Position numbers and translations under genes: made by a program | Assembly: GCA_965226925.1 (NCBI GenBank) | Contig: CBDDEN010000011.1 | Coordinates: 496,001-560,000, forward strand | Direction: 5' to 3' | Source: CBDDCX01 sp965226925 | GTDB lineage: Bacteria; Gemmatimonadota; Gemmatimonadetes; Longimicrobiales; Gaopeijiaceae | Length of the DNA: 64,000 nt | The notes under the pieces: generated by a model | Databases searched by the model: none | Told to the model about the DNA's origin: nothing | What the model saw: the letters and a program-made list of their open reading frames with translations, nothing else | Shown here: piece by piece, positions 16,297 through 25,380 of the stretch | How positions within the stretch are numbered: the first letter of the stretch is position 1 | How the letters are laid out: the number at the start of each line of letters is the position of its first letter

Positions 16297-17286
16297 TTAC
16301 GCGAGCGGCTCGCCGTCCACGTCGTCGCCACCCGCGATGGCCTTACGCATGGACGTGTCGGACTGGATGTTGTTGTAGCGTATGAGGTCCATGACACCCA
16401 TGTGGCCCGCACGGAGGGCTTCCGCCAGAGCCAAAGGCACCTGAGCCTCGGCCCTCACCAGTTCCGACTGCATCTCCACGACCTTGGCCTTCATCTCCTG
16501 CTCGAGCGCCACCGCCATGGCGCGGCGCTCCTCCGCTCGCGCCTGGGCGACCCTCTTGTCGGCGTCCGCCTGATGCGTCTGGAGATCGGCACCGATGTTC
16601 TTTCCTACGTCCACGTCGGCGATGTCGATGGAGAGGATCTCGAACGCCGTACCCGAATCGAGGCCCTTGGACAACACCATCTTGGATATGCCGTCCGGGT
16701 TCTCGAGCACCTCCTTGTGGGAATCCGAGGAGCCGATGGACGACACGATGCCCTCACCCACCCGGGCGAGGATGGTCTCCTCCCCGGCTCCACCCACCAG
16801 CCGGTTGATGTTGGCCCGAACCGTGACCCGGGCCTGGGCGATGAGCTGGATGCCATCCTTGGCCATCGCCGCCACGCGCGGCGTGTTGATGACCTTGGGG
16901 TTCACCGAGACCTGTACTGCCTCGAACACGTCCCGTCCGGCGAGGTCGATGGCGGCCGCCTGCTGGAAGCCCAACTCGATGTTCGCCTTATCGGCGCTGA
17001 TGAGGGCCCGCACCACTCGGCTGACCTCACCTCCAGCCAGGTAGTGCGCCTCCAGGTCGTTGACACTCAGCGGGATGCCCGCCTTGGTGGCCCAGATGAG
17101 AGGGCGTACCACGGCCGACGGCGTCACCTTGCGAAGACGCATGCCGATCAGGTAGCCGATGCTCAACCGAACGCCGGCCGAGATGGCCTCGACCCACAGG
17201 CGCACAGGCACGGCCCATGCAACGATACTGACCAACATCACCGCCCCGAAGAGGACGAACAGGCTGAATATGTCTAGCTGTTGCAT
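16297..17286 (-). CDS. floA: Flotillin-like protein FloA
   Basis: A 329-residue membrane-microdomain scaffold of the FloA (UPF0365) family. The N-terminus is a hydrophobic hairpin (about residues 6-26, then ISAGVRLSIGYLIGMRLRK), followed by the PHB/SPFH-like domain (LEAHYLAGGEVSRVVRAL, VQVSVNPKVINTPRVAAMAK) and a coiled-coil region rich in Ala/Glu (AQARAEERRAMAVALEQEMK). The length is typical. It follows nfeD by 74 bp; floA-nfeD pairs are widespread, and NfeD is thought to work with flotillins in lipid-raft-like membrane quality control. It is probably co-transcribed with nfeD. Confidence 0.95.
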   Translation of the reverse strand: MQQLDIFSLFVLFGAVMLVSIVAWAVPVRLWVEAISAGVRLSIGYLIGMRLRKVTPSAVVRPLIWATKAGIPLSVNDLEAHYLAGGEVSRVVRALISADKANIELGFQQAAAIDLAGRDVFEAVQVSVNPKVINTPRVAAMAKDGIQLIAQARVTVRANINRLVGGAGEETILARVGEGIVSSIGSSDSHKEVLENPDGISKMVLSKGLDSGTAFEILSIDIADVDVGKNIGADLQTHQADADKRVAQARAEERRAMAVALEQEMKAKVVEMQSELVRAEAQVPLALAEALRAGHMGVMDLIRYNNIQSDTSMRKAIAGGDDVDGEPLA

Positions 17287-17359
17287 CTAGCGTTCCTTTC
17301 AGTGAGCCAGGTCGGTCGGTGGGCGTGAGCCCGCGGGCCGGGAGATGATCCTTCTCGTT

Positions 17360-18802
17360 CTATTCGTCGTCTGCGGAAGCGGGAGGACCCTCCTCCGCGG
17401 GGGCCGGCCGGCCCTCCTCTGCGGGGGCGGGCTGCCCCTCCCCTGCGGAAGCGGGCGTAGCCTTCGGTGCGGAAGCGGGCCGGACCACATGTCGGTACCC
17501 CTCAGCGGCCACGATTCGAACCGGAGTTCCGTGCTGAATCCACTCGGACTCCGAAACGATATCGATGCGCTCGTCGTCGAAGAGACCCACGCCCGACGGC
17601 CTCAGGTCGGTGATCGCAACACCCTCACGGTTCACGAGTTCCGGCCTTGTCTTGGCCGATTCGAATCCGATCGCCTTGTCGGTTCGAGTGCCGAGAAAGA
17701 TCCCCGAGCGGTAGAGCCGCGCGCTCTTGGGAAGGTGGCGAATCAGGGCCCACGCCGTGACCAGAATGAGGAGTAGCGTCGTGCTGAGCACACCCCCCGC
17801 CCTGCTGAAGTCCGCCGCCGTGGGCAATCCCCCGAGCAGACTCATGTAGATCCCCGCTCCCATGCCAACGAGGCCCAAGAGGCCGAAGAGGCCGAACCCC
17901 GGAATGATCATGACTTCGGCCGCAAAGAAAAGCACGCCGGCGCCAAACACCAAGAGGTCCTCCCAACCCGCGAGCCCGATGATCAAATGGGAGCCGAAAA
18001 ACAGAGAAAGCGAGAGCAGCCCTGCGGCGCCCGCCAACCCTACCGACGGGGTCTTGATCTCGACGATCAGTCCCAGGAAGCCGAGCGATAGGAGGAAGGG
18101 AGCCACCACCGGATGCGAGAAGAAGCGCACCAGGCGCTCGGCCCAGTTGACCTCGAGATCGTGGACCGCCGCACCGGACAGGTCCAGGTCGTCAAGCAAG
18201 GTGGTGAAGTCTTCGGTGACACGGGCGTACTCCAACCCCACCGCCTCCTCGGTGGTGAGGGTGAGGAGCTTTCCGGCGTCGATGACGCCGGGAATGGCGA
18301 TCGACTCGTCGACCATGGCCTCGGCCACCTGGGGATCGAGCCCTCGAGCTTCGGCCAGCGCGCGCATCTGGCTCCGCATCGCGGACACGATCTTCTCCGA
18401 GGCCTTGGTTCCGGACCCGTCCACTGGAGTCACGGCCCCGATGACGGATCCGGGCCTCATATAGACACGCCGGGTCGCCAGAGCGATCAGGGCACCGGCG
18501 GAGAAGGCCCGCCGATTCACAAAGGCGTACACGGGCACGCGCGCGTCGGCGATCGCGTCGGCGATGCGCTCGGCCGCATCGACACGGCCACCGGGCGTAT
18601 CGATGTCGAGCACGATCGCTTCGGCGCCCGCCGCCTCCGCCTCGCGTATGGCGCGCTCGATGAACGGAGCCAACCCGAGCTCGACGACCCCGGTAACGGG
18701 CACCCGGAAGACAGACTCCCGTTCCTGGCCCAGGGCTGTCGCCGGGAAGGTCAGTGCTCCGCCGAGTACCACGGCCGCAATGGTCTGGAATGTGCGCGTC
18801 AT
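17360..18802 (-). CDS. NfeD-family membrane serine protease (ClpP-class)
   Basis: A long-form NfeD protein, 480 residues. It has a signal peptide (ending TALGQ), a ClpP-type protease domain with VLDIDTPGGRVDAAERI and a likely Ser-Lys dyad at Ser101 (RRAFSAGALIAL) and Lys133 or Lys137, four or five membrane helices at about 230-350, and the C-terminal NfeD OB-fold (GREGVAITDLRPSGVGLFDD). Known relatives cleave hydrophobic segments of membrane proteins such as stomatins. The C-terminus carries an imperfect repeat of the type PAPAEEG/PASAGEG, an acidic disordered tail. It is first in the run with floA. Confidence 0.92.
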   Translation of the reverse strand: MTRTFQTIAAVVLGGALTFPATALGQERESVFRVPVTGVVELGLAPFIERAIREAEAAGAEAIVLDIDTPGGRVDAAERIADAIADARVPVYAFVNRRAFSAGALIALATRRVYMRPGSVIGAVTPVDGSGTKASEKIVSAMRSQMRALAEARGLDPQVAEAMVDESIAIPGVIDAGKLLTLTTEEAVGLEYARVTEDFTTLLDDLDLSGAAVHDLEVNWAERLVRFFSHPVVAPFLLSLGFLGLIVEIKTPSVGLAGAAGLLSLSLFFGSHLIIGLAGWEDLLVFGAGVLFFAAEVMIIPGFGLFGLLGLVGMGAGIYMSLLGGLPTAADFSRAGGVLSTTLLLILVTAWALIRHLPKSARLYRSGIFLGTRTDKAIGFESAKTRPELVNREGVAITDLRPSGVGLFDDERIDIVSESEWIQHGTPVRIVAAEGYRHVVRPASAPKATPASAGEGQPAPAEEGRPAPAEEGPPASADDE

Positions 18803-18932
18803 CTCTCTCTTCTCCCCCGAAGCAATACGCTGCGACGGACGGATTCAACGTACGCCGGGAAGTCGGCCCTCACAAAGCGGAGAGCCCGACCCGACATCAA
18901 GACGGCGGGGTCATCGACCGTCCGAAGCTACT

Positions 18933-19673
18933 TCAGTCGGGCAGCTCGACCCCCAATAGCAGGCACGCATAGTACGATCCGCGTATCGCCCGGGTGTAGT
19001 CGCCCTCATGGATCGCTCCCCGGGCCATGTCGATGAGCCGCCCGGCCCGCCCCAGCATCTCCACGGAGTACGAGTCGGTAGTGGAAATCCTTCTGACTCC
19101 ACCCTCGGCCGACGCCAGCAGCTGAGCGGCGACGCGCGGTGGCGTCACCTCGATAAGGAAATCCGAAGCCTGGAGGGCTGCCTCGAGGGACGATGCACCT
19201 TCCCCTCGTTCGGCCCGGATCCACGCCGTCGTCAACATGTCACGAGCCGAATCCAACCTGCGACTCACCCTTTCGGGGATCCCGATGGCCGAAAGGTGAT
19301 CGACGCGGGCCAAGGTGGAATCGATGTCGACGAGCAGCTGCTCCAGATCGCCTTCATGGAGGCCTCGAAAGAGATCGGGCACGGCGTCCGTGTAAACCGA
19401 CGACCGAAGCGCCCGGCCCTCTTCCGTCGCCAACTGCCAGGAGCCCTCCCATCGCGCTACCGCCCCGTCGGTGAGGGTACCGCCGGAGCCGACCCACACG
19501 GCCGGGAGGCTGGGCAGCGCAGGGCCCATGTCGAGAGCGGCGCGCGTCTCCTGAGCCACCAGGGCCCCAGTAGGATCGGACACCGCATCGTTGCAGGCGG
19601 CCGCCGATATCGCCAGCAGCAGCAAAGAGCACCATACGACCCCGGTGCGGTGGCTGTGGGAACGGATTCTCAT
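18933..19673 (-). CDS. Predicted lipoprotein of unknown function
   Basis: A 246-residue protein with a lipoprotein signal (LLLAISAAAC, lipid-bearing Cys at about 27). The rest is predicted to be helical, with repeated amphipathic segments (GDLEQLLVDIDSTLARVDHL, RLIDMARGAIHEGDYTRA), resembling helical-bundle or TPR-like lipoproteins. No catalytic motif is visible. It lies 130 bp upstream of nfeD on the same strand and could share its transcript. It is divergent from the broken TetR gene and the beta-oxidation operon. I do not recognise the family. Confidence 0.65.
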   Translation of the reverse strand: MRIRSHSHRTGVVWCSLLLLAISAAACNDAVSDPTGALVAQETRAALDMGPALPSLPAVWVGSGGTLTDGAVARWEGSWQLATEEGRALRSSVYTDAVPDLFRGLHEGDLEQLLVDIDSTLARVDHLSAIGIPERVSRRLDSARDMLTTAWIRAERGEGASSLEAALQASDFLIEVTPPRVAAQLLASAEGGVRRISTTDSYSVEMLGRAGRLIDMARGAIHEGDYTRAIRGSYYACLLLGVELPD

Positions 19674-19869
19674 CGCTCCAAGCTATCTAAGACCGGCCAC
19701 ACGAATCAATTCTCCTCCCCCCGGGCGCCCGACTCGAATCCGAGCTGCGCCCCCATCCCCGCCCTCGCTGTTGCCCCTGCTCTGGGCCCCGGATAGCTTC
19801 TCGTTCGAACGCTCGTCCGAACCGAGGTTAACCTCCGGGTTCGCTCGACGGCCGGTACCGATCCGGAGT
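19674..19869. other. Non-coding divergent region upstream of broken TetR gene
   Basis: An open frame crosses this stretch from 19591 on the plus strand, but its sequence is Pro/Arg/Ser-rich with no family resemblance until about 19873. It is probably decayed remains of the 5' part of the TetR gene plus the promoter of the lipoprotein gene. No clear promoter motif was found. Confidence 0.4.
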
Positions 19870-20127
19870 CTGTGTCAGGGCTGCGTCGAAGCGGTCGCTC
19901 CAGCCGGCGACGCCATCGATCCTCGCGTCGCGACGTTCATGCTCTTCGGGATGATGAACTGGATCTACACCTGGTATCGGCCGGAGACAGATGTGTCGGT
20001 GGATCGACTGAGTTCGACCGCTCTGCAGATCCTTCTGGGTGGCGTCGGGACCGCTCGTTCCGAGGAGAATCACGCTCACCACCACGCAACCAACGGTGGA
20101 AACACGTCGATGTGGATGGAACGATGA
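19870..20127 (+). pseudogene. TetR/AcrR-family regulator, C-terminal remnant
   Basis: From about 19873 the frame reads VEAVAPAGDAIDPRVATFML and then FGMMNWIYTWYRPETDVSVD, ending in LQILLGGV. This is the ligand-domain ending of fatty-acid-type TetR repressors, where DP(R/K)VA and NWIYTWY recur. No helix-turn-helix or initiating N-terminus is found upstream, so the DNA-binding half has been lost. It lies 90 bp before an enoyl-CoA hydratase, where such repressors (FadR/PsrA-like) often sit. Loss of the repressor would leave the operon unregulated by it. The exact start of the remnant is uncertain. Confidence 0.65.
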
Positions 20128-20215
20128 TGGACCCGAATCGGCGGCCCGCACGACCCCTCATTGTGTTATCGTTTTTCATCGGAACCCCAAGAACCACAAG
20201 GAGCAACGACAGGAC

Positions 20216-21016
20216 ATGACGGACAAGACACTGGTCCACTACGACGTTCAGGACGGCGTGGCCGTTCTCACCCTCGATGACCCGCCCGCGAACACCTACA
20301 CCCATGAAATGATGGTGCAACTCGACCAGGCGATCGTGCGCGCCCGGTTCGACGAGGATGCCGAGGTCATCGTGGTCACAGGAGCGGGTGAGAAGTTCTT
20401 CTGCGCCGGGGCGAACATCCAGATGCTCTCGGAGGTCACGTCGGGATTCAAGTACTGCTTCTGCCTTCACGCCAACGAAACGCTGAACCGCTTCGAGCAC
20501 ACACCGAAGCTGGTCATCGGCGCCCTCAACGGTCACACGGTTGGGGGAGGACTCGAGATCGCCATGGCGTGCGACGTGCGGATTGCACGGAAGGACGGGG
20601 GCCAGTGCGGCCTGCCGGAGGTGGCCCTCGGCGTGCTCCCGGGCACCGGCGGCACTCAGCGAATGGTCCGTATCGTCGGCAAGTCGAAGGCCATCGAGCT
20701 CATGGCGGGTGGCGAGACCTTTGGATTCGACAGGGCTCTCGAGCTGGGCCTGGTAAACCAGGTCGTCGAAGCCGAGAACCGCGATGACTTCATGGCCAAG
20801 GTCAAGGAATACGCTCGGCAGTTCACGACTCCGAACAAGGCGGTGAGGGCGGTGGGCAACATCAAGCGGTCCGTCCAGTCCGGCGCCGAGCTGCCCTTCG
20901 AACTCGCGCTGACGCTGGAACGGGAGCTGCAGCAGCAACTGTTCCAGAGCCAGGACGCCAAGGAGGGCTTGTCCGCCTACGTGGAGAAGCGTAAAGCCGC
21001 GTTCACGGGCACATAG
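20216..21016 (+). CDS. Enoyl-CoA hydratase/isomerase family protein (crotonase)
   Basis: A cytoplasmic crotonase of 266 residues, the step that hydrates 2-enoyl-CoA in fatty-acid or related acyl-CoA breakdown. Start ATG 20216 has AAGGAG 12 bases upstream and begins the normal N-terminus (VHYDVQDGVAVLTLDDPPAN). Oxyanion-hole regions are CAGANIQML and NGHTVGGGLEIAMACD; the catalytic glutamate is in GLPEVALGVLPGTGGTQR. It is the first intact gene of a four-gene operon with thiolase, dehydrogenase and a second crotonase. A frame extending to 20039 overlaps the TetR remnant and is not used. Confidence 0.93.
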   Translation: MTDKTLVHYDVQDGVAVLTLDDPPANTYTHEMMVQLDQAIVRARFDEDAEVIVVTGAGEKFFCAGANIQMLSEVTSGFKYCFCLHANETLNRFEHTPKLVIGALNGHTVGGGLEIAMACDVRIARKDGGQCGLPEVALGVLPGTGGTQRMVRIVGKSKAIELMAGGETFGFDRALELGLVNQVVEAENRDDFMAKVKEYARQFTTPNKAVRAVGNIKRSVQSGAELPFELALTLERELQQQLFQSQDAKEGLSAYVEKRKAAFTGT

Positions 21017-21038
21017 GTCCGACGAATCGGGGGCAACG

Positions 21039-22232
21039 ATGAAGACGGCCTGGATCGTAGATGCGGTGCGCACGCCCATCGGCAAACACGGGGGCTGGCT
21101 GGCCTCCGTCCGACCGGACGATCTGGCGGAGCACGTCGTGCGTGCGCTCGTCGATCGGACGGATATCGACCCGGTCGTCGTGGACGACGTATTGATGGGG
21201 TGCATCAATCAGGCCGGTGAGGACAACCGCAACGTTGCCCGCATGGCGCTCCTGCTCGCGGGACTCCCCGTCAGCGTCCCGGGAGTTACGGTCAATCGAC
21301 TGTGCGGATCGGGCCTCCAAGCGGTCAACTCGGCGTTCCACGCGATCCAGGCGGGCGAGGGCGAGGTGTTCATCGCAGGAGGTGTGGAGAGCATGAGCCG
21401 TGCGCCCTTTGTGATGCTCAAGCCGGAGCGGGCTTACAGCCGCGGGCATCCCGAGACGGCGGACACGGTTTTGGGGTGGCGTTTCACCAACCCGGCCATG
21501 CCCAACCACTGGACCATCGGCCTGGGTGAGACGGCAGAGGTCGTGGCCGAAGAGTTCGGAATCGGCCGGGAAGAACAAGATGCCTTCGCTGCCGAAAGCC
21601 AACGGCGAGCCGGAGAGGCCATGGAGTCCGGGCGCTTCGCCTCAGAGATCGTGCCGGTGGAGATTGCGCAGCGGAAAGGTGATCCGGTGGTCGTCGACCG
21701 GGACGAACACCCCCGCCCCGGCACCAGCGTGCAGGATCTGGCCCGGCTGCGGCCGGCGTTCAAGAAGGACGGCACGGTGACGGCCGGCAACGCGTCGGGA
21801 ATCAACGACGGTGCCGCCGCGCTCCTGGTGGTCGAGGAGAGCCGGGCCCGGACCCTGGGCCTGGAGCCCATGGCAAGGGTGGTCGCTTCGGGAGTCGCAG
21901 GCGTCGAGCCCCATCGGATGGGAATGGGTCCGGTTCCGGCGGGGCGACTCGCCTTGCGCCGAGCGGGGGTGGCCGCCACCGACCTGGACCTGGTGGAGTT
22001 GAACGAAGCCTTCGCCGCCCAGGCCCTCCCCTGTATGCGGGAACTCGAGCTGGACCCGTCGAAGGTCAACGTGAACGGGGGCGCCATAGCCCTCGGCCAC
22101 CCGGTGGGTTGCTCCGGGGCGCGCATCCTCACCACACTTGTTCATGAAATGTCGAGACGAGAGGCCGCCACTGGGATGGCGACAATGTGTATCGGCGTCG
22201 GGCAGGGCATCGCGACGGTAGTGTCTACGTGA
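21039..22232 (+). CDS. Acetyl-CoA C-acyltransferase (thiolase)
   Basis: A thiolase of 397 residues that cleaves 3-ketoacyl-CoA with CoA, or condenses two acetyl-CoA. The nucleophile Cys89 lies in VNRLCGSGLQAVNSA, the active-site His in NGGAIALGHPVGCSGARI, and the second Cys near the end in MCIGVGQGIA. Family length is 390-400. It lies 22 bp after the crotonase, and its stop overlaps the start of the dehydrogenase (GTGA). The set hydratase, thiolase, 3-hydroxyacyl-CoA dehydrogenase, hydratase can carry out the lower half of beta-oxidation or acetoacetyl-CoA/butyryl-CoA metabolism; substrate length cannot be read from sequence. Confidence 0.95.
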   Translation: MKTAWIVDAVRTPIGKHGGWLASVRPDDLAEHVVRALVDRTDIDPVVVDDVLMGCINQAGEDNRNVARMALLLAGLPVSVPGVTVNRLCGSGLQAVNSAFHAIQAGEGEVFIAGGVESMSRAPFVMLKPERAYSRGHPETADTVLGWRFTNPAMPNHWTIGLGETAEVVAEEFGIGREEQDAFAAESQRRAGEAMESGRFASEIVPVEIAQRKGDPVVVDRDEHPRPGTSVQDLARLRPAFKKDGTVTAGNASGINDGAAALLVVEESRARTLGLEPMARVVASGVAGVEPHRMGMGPVPAGRLALRRAGVAATDLDLVELNEAFAAQALPCMRELELDPSKVNVNGGAIALGHPVGCSGARILTTLVHEMSRREAATGMATMCIGVGQGIATVVST

Positions 22233-23095
22233 CAACCCCCTTTCAGCGCGTCTCCGTCCTCGGCTCGGGCACGATGGGGCACGGGATCGCTCACGTCTGT
22301 GCCGCGGCAGGACTGCAGACCACCCTCTACGACATCGATCTTTCCATCGTACAATCCGGATACGAACGCATACGGGACAACCTGGACAAGGGTGTATCGC
22401 TCGAGAAGCTCACCGCGGCGGATCGAGACGCGACGCTCAACCGGATCGAGCTCACCTCGGAGCTTGCCTACGCGCTGGAGCACACACCGTTGGTCATCGA
22501 GGCGGCCCCCGAGTCCATCGAGATCAAGCTGAACCTCTACCGCCTCGTCGAGCAGAGGGTGGGAGAAGACACGGTCTTTGCGACGAACACATCGTCGCTC
22601 AGCATCTCCAAGCTCGCGGCAGGCCTGGTGTCTCCCGAGCGCTTCGTGGGAATGCACTTCTTCAATCCGGTCCACATCATGAAGCTCGTGGAGGTGGTCC
22701 GGGGCGAGCACACGTCGGACGAGACCACGAATCTGGCAGTGGACTTCGCCCGTTTCGTCGGCAAGGAGCCGATCGTCGTGCAAGACTCACCCGGATTCGC
22801 TTCGTCGAGGCTCGGGATCATCCTGGGCCTCGAGGCCATACGCATGGTCGAGGCCGGGGTGGCGAGCCCCACGGCGATCGACAAGGCTATGGTGCTGGGC
22901 TATCGACACCCCATGGGTCCCCTCAAACTCACCGATCTTGTTGGCCTCGACATTCGCCTGGACATCGCCCAGTATCTACATCGCACACTGGAATCGGAGG
23001 CCTTCCGGCCGCCGGCTCTGCTCAAACGCCTGGTCGCCGAGGGCAAATTGGGCAAGAAGACGGGCGAGGGATTCTACCGCTGGGACAAGGAATGA
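22229..23095 (+). CDS. 3-hydroxyacyl-CoA (3-hydroxybutyryl-CoA) dehydrogenase
   Basis: A 288-residue NAD(P)-dependent enzyme that oxidises 3-hydroxyacyl-CoA. The start is GTG 22229 overlapping the thiolase stop; it begins TTPFQRVSVLGSGTMGHGIA, with the dinucleotide-binding GSGTMG. The catalytic His-Glu region is MHFFNPVHIMKLVEVVRG, and the C-terminal dimerisation domain has HPMGPLKLTDLVGLD and KTGEGFYRW. It is the monofunctional short form (Hbd/PaaH type), not the FadB fusion; the separate hydratases supply the other activity. The stop overlaps the next start (ATGA). Confidence 0.95.
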   Translation: MTTPFQRVSVLGSGTMGHGIAHVCAAAGLQTTLYDIDLSIVQSGYERIRDNLDKGVSLEKLTAADRDATLNRIELTSELAYALEHTPLVIEAAPESIEIKLNLYRLVEQRVGEDTVFATNTSSLSISKLAAGLVSPERFVGMHFFNPVHIMKLVEVVRGEHTSDETTNLAVDFARFVGKEPIVVQDSPGFASSRLGIILGLEAIRMVEAGVASPTAIDKAMVLGYRHPMGPLKLTDLVGLDIRLDIAQYLHRTLESEAFRPPALLKRLVAEGKLGKKTGEGFYRWDKE

Positions 23096-23871
23096 GCGAC
23101 GCACCCCTCCTGGTGGAGCGAGACGGAGCCCTGGGTATCCTCGCGCTCAATCGCCCCGACAAGCTCAACGCACTCAACCAGGACCTTCGTCAGCGCATCC
23201 AGGACGCGCTCCACGAATTGGCCGACGATGCGAGCGTGAAGGTCGCCATCATCCACGGACTGGGTGAGAAGGCCTTTATTGCCGGGGCGGACGTCTCGGA
23301 ATTCGCCTCGCGCACGGCGGAGGAGCAGCGCGAGGTCTACCGAGAGCCTCGGGTGTACGATGTGGCCGCGGGCTTCCCGAAGCCCTTGATCGCGGCGATC
23401 CACGGATTCTGCGTCGGGGGCGGTTGTGAGCTGGCACTCGCATGCGACGTGCGCATAGCCGATCGAACCGCACGCTTCAGTCAGGCGGAAATCCGCCTGG
23501 GGTTGATTCCGGGAGCCGGAGGAACGCAGCGCCTCGCGCGGCTGGTGGGTGCGGGCCAGGCGTTGCGCATTGCGCTCACCGGCGACTTCATCGAGGCGGA
23601 AGAGGCGTATCGGATCGGGCTCGTGGAGTTGCTGGTCGATGACGGACAACATCTGGAGAAGGCCCGTGAACTGGCCGGGCGTATGGCACGATGGAGCCCG
23701 GTCGCCCTACGCCTCGTCAAGGAGTCCGTGCAGGCCGCCTTCGAAACGCACCTCTCGGCGGGTCTGGATCTCGAGAGGGAGCTGTTCCTCTCGGCGTTCG
23801 CCAGCGACGACGGACGTGAAGGCGTGCAGGCATTCGTGGAAAAGAGGAAGCCCGAATTCAAGGGCAGGTGA
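23092..23871 (+). CDS. Enoyl-CoA hydratase
   Basis: A second crotonase of 259 residues. It keeps both catalytic glutamates (HGFCVGGGCELALACD and FSQAEIRLGLIPGAGGTQR) and the oxyanion loop FIAGADVSEF, so it is a better candidate for a true hydratase than the first crotonase of this operon. It ends with the common tail AFVEKRKPEFKG. It overlaps the dehydrogenase by four bases and ends 34 bp before the chorismate mutase gene on the same strand. Confidence 0.95.
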   Translation: MSDAPLLVERDGALGILALNRPDKLNALNQDLRQRIQDALHELADDASVKVAIIHGLGEKAFIAGADVSEFASRTAEEQREVYREPRVYDVAAGFPKPLIAAIHGFCVGGGCELALACDVRIADRTARFSQAEIRLGLIPGAGGTQRLARLVGAGQALRIALTGDFIEAEEAYRIGLVELLVDDGQHLEKARELAGRMARWSPVALRLVKESVQAAFETHLSAGLDLERELFLSAFASDDGREGVQAFVEKRKPEFKGR

Positions 23872-23905
23872 ACGTGGAGTTCGCCCAACACCCCGGACCG
23901 AGCGC

Positions 23906-24244
23906 ATGAGCGAGAATCCGACCACTGAAGACGGCACTTCGGCGACTCGAGCCAAGCTGGAGGAGTTGAGGGACCGAATTATGGAGATCGACGACGAGAT
24001 CATCCGCCTCATCGGGCAGCGAGGCACCGTCGCCATCGAGATCGGCCGTGTGAAGCAGGAACTGGACCAGCCGGTGCTCGACCCGGTCCGAGAAGCCCAG
24101 GTCGTGCGCCGGTGGGCGGAACGTGCGAGGGAGCAGGCTGTGGATCCCGAGCTCGCCCGTGACGTCATCCGGCGGGTCATCTCGGCCGCTCGCCATGCCC
24201 AAACCACGTCTGACGAGTCAGGAAAGCAGGACTCGACCGACTAG
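23906..24244 (+). CDS. Chorismate mutase type II (AroQ-like) domain protein
   Basis: A 112-residue all-helical protein with the AroQ pattern: LEELRDRIMEIDDEIIRLIG (helix 1), QRGTVAIEIGRVKQ with the active-site Arg and Lys, then LDPVREAQVVRRWAERAR and a final helix. The enzyme converts chorismate to prephenate for Phe/Tyr synthesis. Start ATG 23906 was taken because the family N-terminus begins soon after. It follows the beta-oxidation genes by 34 bp with no other aromatic-pathway gene nearby. It is convergent with the transglycosylase gene, with 2 bp between the stops. Confidence 0.88.
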   Translation: MSENPTTEDGTSATRAKLEELRDRIMEIDDEIIRLIGQRGTVAIEIGRVKQELDQPVLDPVREAQVVRRWAERAREQAVDPELARDVIRRVISAARHAQTTSDESGKQDSTD

Positions 24245-24246
24245 GA

Positions 24247-25245
24247 TCAGTCGTCCGCGCGCCGGATCCCGCGGTTCGTCATTCCCAACGCCGCCACGAC
24301 ACGAGAACCCGAACCCACCGGGATCCGCAGAGGATAAGCCGCCCCCGGAGGGACCATGCTCATGATGAGCTGTGGGTTCAGCTCATGCATGCGCTCCAGC
24401 GGCACGCCCACGGAACGCGCGACACCGTCGAGTCCCGTCCCCCCCGGAACCCACACGATATCGTACGCATAAGGCTCCGCCCGGGTGACCTCGAAGCCGT
24501 ACCGCGAGGCATAGCGAGCCAGATAGGTGGCCGCCACCAGCTTCGGCACGTATTGGGCCGTTTCGGGTGGCAGGTGGTCGACGATCTCCCAGTACAGGCT
24601 CTCGTCACCGATCCGTCCATCTGCATGGCGGTTGAGGGCGAGAGACACACGCGTAGGACCGGCGTTGTATGCGGCGGCCGCCAGATACCAGGAGCCGTAC
24701 CGCTCGTAGAGCACTTCCAGATAGTCGAGCGCCGCGTCCGTGGCCCGCACGGGGTCACGTCGCTCGTCCACATACGAGTCGATCCGAAGCCCATATGCGA
24801 GTGCCGTAGGGCTCATGAACTGCCAGACGCCAAGTGCCGAAACGTCCGAGCGCGCGCTGGGAAGGAACCCGGACTCGATCAGCGCCAGGTACATCAACCC
24901 CTCGGGCATCTCGCGCTCGTGGAGCTTGCTCCTGATCATTTCGGAGTAGAGGCCGGCCCTCGAGAGGAGATCCTCGAACGCCTCCTTCTCTTCGGTGACG
25001 AACCGACGTGTCCAGTACTCGACGCGCTCGTTCTCGTGTAGGGGCAAGCGAGCCGAGGCCAACTCACGCTCGATGTCGGCCAATACCACCGGTACGACTT
25101 CCTCGGTCAGCCATCCGGAGTCGTCGACCACGGTATCGCGGTCGGTAAAGCCCCACCCGGCCGCCAGGAACGCTGTGGACAGCAGTAGGCCCGCACCGCG
25201 GACCAGTCGGCGGAGCCATCTATCTTCTATCGTCATGGAGTACAT
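24247..25245 (-). CDS. Lytic murein transglycosylase (MltD-like, SLT domain)
   Basis: A 332-residue exported enzyme that cuts the glycan strands of peptidoglycan. It has an N-terminal signal/anchor (residues 14-32) and a GH23/SLT domain at about 95-230 with catalytic Glu in LALIESGFLPSARS, followed by GVWQFMSPTALAYGL and YNAGPTRV. The C-terminal 60 residues (DIVWVPGGTGLDGVARSVGV, HELNPQLI) look like one degenerate LysM domain. ATG 25245 is preceded by AGGGAGG. It stands alone downstream of the rpmA terminator. Confidence 0.9.
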   Translation of the reverse strand: MYSMTIEDRWLRRLVRGAGLLLSTAFLAAGWGFTDRDTVVDDSGWLTEEVVPVVLADIERELASARLPLHENERVEYWTRRFVTEEKEAFEDLLSRAGLYSEMIRSKLHEREMPEGLMYLALIESGFLPSARSDVSALGVWQFMSPTALAYGLRIDSYVDERRDPVRATDAALDYLEVLYERYGSWYLAAAAYNAGPTRVSLALNRHADGRIGDESLYWEIVDHLPPETAQYVPKLVAATYLARYASRYGFEVTRAEPYAYDIVWVPGGTGLDGVARSVGVPLERMHELNPQLIMSMVPPGAAYPLRIPVGSGSRVVAALGMTNRGIRRADD

Positions 25246-25380
25246 ACCGCCCTCCCTGTCTAGCTATCTCTCGCACACCTTACGAGCCAACCCTCCAAAA
25301 AGATCCATCAAAGCTCCAAATCAGGAGCGAGGTCGAGAGGATCCAGGGCCACCCGTCTCCATTATGCCGACCGCGAGGCA

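Noticed and set aside
17360..17470. NfeD C-terminal PAPAEEG repeats as a functional repeat domain
   Set aside because: Only three or four imperfect units in an acidic, disordered tail; probably slippage in GC-rich DNA.
19591..19872. N-terminal part of the open frame leading into the TetR remnant
   Set aside because: This part overlaps the divergent lipoprotein's start and has no helix-turn-helix; it is not a usable TetR N-terminus.
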